Of a stretch of DNA of 15,639 nt, positions 13,011 through 15,639 are shown piece after piece (the stretch's first letter is position 1; every line of letters begins with the position of its first letter). A model generated the notes under the pieces. That model worked only from the letters and a program-made list of their open reading frames with translations, made no database searches and had not been told where the DNA came from. Origin of the DNA: an uncultured Rubrivivax sp. (GTDB lineage Bacteria; Pseudomonadota; Gammaproteobacteria; Burkholderiales; Burkholderiaceae_C); NCBI GenBank assembly GCA_937975735.1, contig CALJUI010000492.1, forward strand, positions 1 to 15,639, given 5' to 3'. The position numbers were made by a program, and so were the translations under genes.

Positions 13011-13829
13011 ATGGGTCCCTTTGCCGAAGCGCTGGACCGCGCCACCACCGTCACGATCGAGCGCTTCCTCGCGCATCTGCCGCAACTGCTCGGCGCAGCG
13101 GTGCTGCTGCTCGCCGGCTGGCTGCTGGCGCGGCTGCTGCGCGTGGCCACCCGCCGCGGCGCGGCGTTGCTCGACGGCCTGATCACGCGCACCACCGGCC
13201 AGACGCGCTGGCGCATCGGCCGCTCGGCCTCGGTGCTGGGCGCGGTCGTGTACTGGGTGGTGCTGCTGTTCTTCATCACCGCGGCGACGCAGACGCTGGG
13301 CCTGCAGACCTTCACCGAGTGGCTGGCCCGGCTGCTCGATCACCTGCCGACGCTGGCCGCCGGGCTGCTGATCGTCGCCGCGGGCTACCTGCTGTCGGGC
13401 TTCGTCGCCGAACTCGTGCGAGCCACCGCGACCGGCATCGCGCCGGCGCAGCGCGCGGCATTGGCGCGGGTCGCGCAGGGTGCGACGCTGGTCGTCGCGC
13501 TGCTCGTCGGCGCAGACCAGATCGGCCTGAAGGTGACCTGGATCGCGATCCTGGCCGCGGTGCTGGTGGCCTCGGTGATGGGCGGCGTGACGCTGGCGGC
13601 GAGCCTCGGCGCTCGCGGCTATGTCGCCAACCTGATCGGCGCGCACTACCTGCGCCAGGCCTTGCAGATCGGCCAGCGCGTGCGCGTGGCCGGCCACGAA
13701 GGCCGCATCGTCGACATGTCGGCGACCTCGCTGGTGCTCGAGACGCCCGACGGCCGCGTCGTGCTGCCCGGCCGGGTCTTTCATGACGAGGCGATCGTGC
13801 TGCTGGCGCGCGAGGGCGGCGAGGCGTGA
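13011..13829 (+). CDS. Small MscS-like mechanosensitive channel protein
   Basis: Inner-membrane protein of 272 residues with about five hydrophobic helices (roughly 22-44, 74-93, 110-134, 152-170, 177-198). LPQLLGAAVLLLAGWLLARLL and the later LPTLAAGLLIVAAGYLLSGF are the repeated 'conserved TM helix' units found in MscS-related channels such as CmpX types. The last helix leads into an MscS-like beta domain: GYVANLIGAHYLRQALQIGQ, RVRVAGHEGRIVDMS, then TPDGRVVLPG. The large C-terminal alpha/beta domain of full MscS is missing. Its stop overlaps the next gene's GTG start, so it is co-expressed with the magnesium-transport genes. It may release or sense ions together with MgtE, which is inference. 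Ion selectivity is unknown. Confidence 0.85.
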   Translation: MGPFAEALDRATTVTIERFLAHLPQLLGAAVLLLAGWLLARLLRVATRRGAALLDGLITRTTGQTRWRIGRSASVLGAVVYWVVLLFFITAATQTLGLQTFTEWLARLLDHLPTLAAGLLIVAAGYLLSGFVAELVRATATGIAPAQRAALARVAQGATLVVALLVGADQIGLKVTWIAILAAVLVASVMGGVTLAASLGARGYVANLIGAHYLRQALQIGQRVRVAGHEGRIVDMSATSLVLETPDGRVVLPGRVFHDEAIVLLAREGGEA

Positions 13830-14707
13830 GCGACCCGCGCGAGCAGGCGCTGAGCCTGGCCTTCATGCGCGGCCATCCCGCGCAGGCGGCGCGCGTGCTC
13901 GAGGCCCTGCCGGCCGACCAGGCGGCGGCCTTGTTCGCTCGCGTGCCGGCGCGCATCGGCGCCGCGGTGCTGGCGGCGATGCTGCCGACCTGGGCCGCGC
14001 GCTGCCTGGCCGAACTCGACGATGCGCGCACGCTCGAGCTGCTCGCCCCGATGGGCACGCAGCCGGTGGTGGCGGTGCTGCGCCACGTGCCCGAGGCCCG
14101 CCGCCGCACGCTGGCCGCCGGCCTGCCGACCACGGTGGCGCTGGCGTCGACCTTGATGCTCGGCTACGCCGAGGACACCGTCGGCGCCTGGGCCGACCCC
14201 GACATCGTGATGCTGCCCGCCGACACCCGCGCCGCGGATGCGCTGGCGCACCAGCGCGGCGCGACCTCGACGCACCCGGTGATCTTCGTCGCCGACGCCA
14301 GCCGCCGGCTGGCCGGCCTGGTCGACCTGAGTCCGCTGCTGCAGGCGCCCGAGGCGGCGACGCTGTCCACGCTGATGCAGCGCGCCCCGGCGGTGCTGTC
14401 GGCGCATGCGCCGCTGGCCGCCAGCGTGTCCCACCCGGGCTGGCTGCGCAGCTCGGCGCTGCCCGTCGTGGAGGGCGGCGAGCGGCTGCTCGGCGTGATG
14501 ACGCGCGATGCGCTGGCGCGCGCAATGCGCCAGGCCGGCGGCGGCGAAGCGGCGGTGCGCGACGACGACAACAGCGCCCGTGCGCTGCCCGAGGTGCTCG
14601 CCCAGGGCTACTGGCAGGCGCTGTCGGGCCTGATCGAGGTCTCCTTGGCGCTGCTGCCGCGGGTGCGCCCGGTGGCGCCGACGGAGACGGCACACGATGG
14701 CCGCTGA
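13826..14707 (+). CDS. Soluble MgtE N-domain and CBS-domain protein
   Basis: A 293-residue protein without membrane helices. Residues about 5-115 are a superhelical MgtE_N-like domain (repeats such as AARVLEALPADQAAALFARVP). A CBS pair follows at about 118-240, with YAEDTVGAWADPDIVMLPADT starting the first unit and SALPVVEGGERLLGVMTRDAL closing the second. In MgtE these two parts form the cytosolic magnesium sensor. Here they occur without the channel domain and directly before a complete-looking MgtE gene, which it overlaps by 11 bases. The GTG start overlaps the channel gene stop (GTGA). The tail (about 240-293) is not recognised. A regulatory subunit for the neighbouring MgtE or MscS-like protein is the likely role, by inference. 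Confidence 0.87.
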   Translation: MSDPREQALSLAFMRGHPAQAARVLEALPADQAAALFARVPARIGAAVLAAMLPTWAARCLAELDDARTLELLAPMGTQPVVAVLRHVPEARRRTLAAGLPTTVALASTLMLGYAEDTVGAWADPDIVMLPADTRAADALAHQRGATSTHPVIFVADASRRLAGLVDLSPLLQAPEAATLSTLMQRAPAVLSAHAPLAASVSHPGWLRSSALPVVEGGERLLGVMTRDALARAMRQAGGGEAAVRDDDNSARALPEVLAQGYWQALSGLIEVSLALLPRVRPVAPTETAHDGR

Positions 14708-15639
14708 AGTGGCCGCCGTGGTGCTGCCGCCGGCCGAGGCGGCGCTGTCGCACCGCTTCCTGCTCGACTACCCGCACGAGGCGGCGCGGCTGCTCGAGTC
14801 GATGGCCACCGACGACGCGGCCAGCCTGCTCGCCGAGCAGCCGCCGCACGCGGCCTTGCGCGCCTGGCAGTGGCTGGCGCCCGACGTCGCGCTGGGCGTG
14901 CTCGAGCGCCTGCCCGAGGCGCTGGCGCGCCACCTGCTGGCCGAGGCCGAACCGGTGGCCAGCGTCGCGGTGCTCACGCAGCTCGGCGCCGACGCCCGCG
15001 CGGCCTGGCTCGACAGGCTCGACGCCGAGGTCGCGCGCGAACTGCGCGGCCTGCTCGACTATCCCGAGGACAGCGCGGCGCGCATGATGGACCCGCGGGT
15101 CAGCCCGCTGCGCGGCGGCATGACGGTGGCCGAGGCGGTGGAGCGGCTGCGGCAGATCCGGCGCAGCGGCCTGCGCGAGCTCTTCGTCGTCGACGACGAG
15201 GGCCGGCTGGCCGGCCGCGTCGAGGTGCAGGACCTGGCGCTGGCCGACCGCACGCTGCCGCTGGCCGACATCACCCGCGGCGTCGTCGCCTTCGTGCAGG
15301 ACCTGGACCCCCGCGAGGACGTCGTCGAGCGGCTGCAGGCGCACCCGATCACCGCGCTGCCGGTGGTCAACGTCACCGGCCGCTTCCTCGGCGTGATCCG
15401 CCAGGCCGAGCTGATGGAGGCGGTCGAGGAGGAGGCCAGCCTGGACATCCAGACCATGGTCGGCGCCAGCCCCGACGAACGTGCGCTGTCGTCGCCGCTG
15501 TTCGCGGTCAGGAAGCGCCTGCCCTGGCTGCAGATCAACCTGCTGACGGCCTTCGCCGCGGCAGCGGTGGTCGGCCTGTTCGAAAGCACGATCGCGCAGT
15601 TCACCGCGCTGGCGGTGCTGCTGCCGGTGGTCGCCGGGC
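14697..15639 (+). CDS. mgtE: Magnesium transporter MgtE (partial, C-terminus outside window)
   Basis: Inner-membrane magnesium channel/transporter; 314 residues are visible. An MgtE_N superhelix covers about 20-120. A CBS pair covers about 122-245, with YPEDSAARMMDP (122-133), LRELFVVDDEGRLAG and ITALPVVNVTGRFLGVI. A plug-like linker leads to RKRLPWLQINLLTA (272-285), the first membrane helix (about 278-300), then the start of the second ending LLPVVAG, where the window stops. ATG 14697 lies within the end of the preceding gene (11-base overlap), with GGAG ten bases upstream. The reading frame stays open to the right edge. Magnesium binding to the N and CBS domains closes the pore in characterised MgtE proteins. 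Confidence 0.95.
   Translation, partial: MAAEVAAVVLPPAEAALSHRFLLDYPHEAARLLESMATDDAASLLAEQPPHAALRAWQWLAPDVALGVLERLPEALARHLLAEAEPVASVAVLTQLGADARAAWLDRLDAEVARELRGLLDYPEDSAARMMDPRVSPLRGGMTVAEAVERLRQIRRSGLRELFVVDDEGRLAGRVEVQDLALADRTLPLADITRGVVAFVQDLDPREDVVERLQAHPITALPVVNVTGRFLGVIRQAELMEAVEEEASLDIQTMVGASPDERALSSPLFAVRKRLPWLQINLLTAFAAAAVVGLFESTIAQFTALAVLLPVVAG

Noticed and set aside
10368..13786. Long plus-strand open frames opposite the GGDEF-EAL and FIST genes
   Set aside because: The opposite strand carries clear domain motifs throughout; the plus-strand frames are compositional shadows.

Overview
The window is very GC-rich, roughly 70% by eye, and almost fully coding, with short intergenic gaps and strong third-position GC. 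A BktB-type beta-ketothiolase, a second-copy type IF-1 beside a cold-shock gene, and the style of the two-component, ECF and FIST/GGDEF-EAL genes all suggest a betaproteobacterium of the order Burkholderiales, perhaps near Rubrivivax, Leptothrix or Roseateles. This placement is inference from protein style only. No rRNA, tRNA, insertion sequence, phage gene or CRISPR array was seen, so this looks like chromosomal sequence.

Layout. Positions 1-1605 (minus) hold an OmpR-type response regulator followed by its histidine kinase, which is cut by the left edge. A small ECF sigma factor (1707-2222, plus) diverges from it and has no anti-sigma gene beside it. Alanine dehydrogenase follows (2304-3416, plus). 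It converges on a peroxiredoxin-like gene (3504-4040, minus) across a C-rich/G-rich inverted repeat. A compact minus-strand operon (7025 down to 4098) encodes a BktB-like thiolase, a very unusual LeuC/aconitase-like protein that has lost its iron-sulfur ligands, and a DsbA-fold 2-hydroxychromene-2-carboxylate isomerase-like protein.

The middle part holds csp then infA on the minus strand, sharing a leader motif. Divergent from them is queC (7898-8608, plus). A transglutaminase-like gene and a hotdog thioesterase follow, coupled by an ATGA overlap. A signalling pair on the minus strand follows: a FIST-domain sensor (12898-11756) and a PAS-GGDEF-EAL enzyme (11729-9732) with intact motifs, resembling NosP-type nitric oxide/c-di-GMP modules. 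Divergent from that pair is a plus-strand operon with overlapping genes: a small MscS-like channel, a soluble MgtE_N/CBS protein, and an MgtE magnesium transporter cut by the right edge.

Most noteworthy are the cluster-less LeuC-like protein in the thiolase operon, the FIST/c-di-GMP pair, the TTG-started infA whose leader matches that of csp, and the soluble MgtE_N/CBS protein encoded between two membrane proteins.
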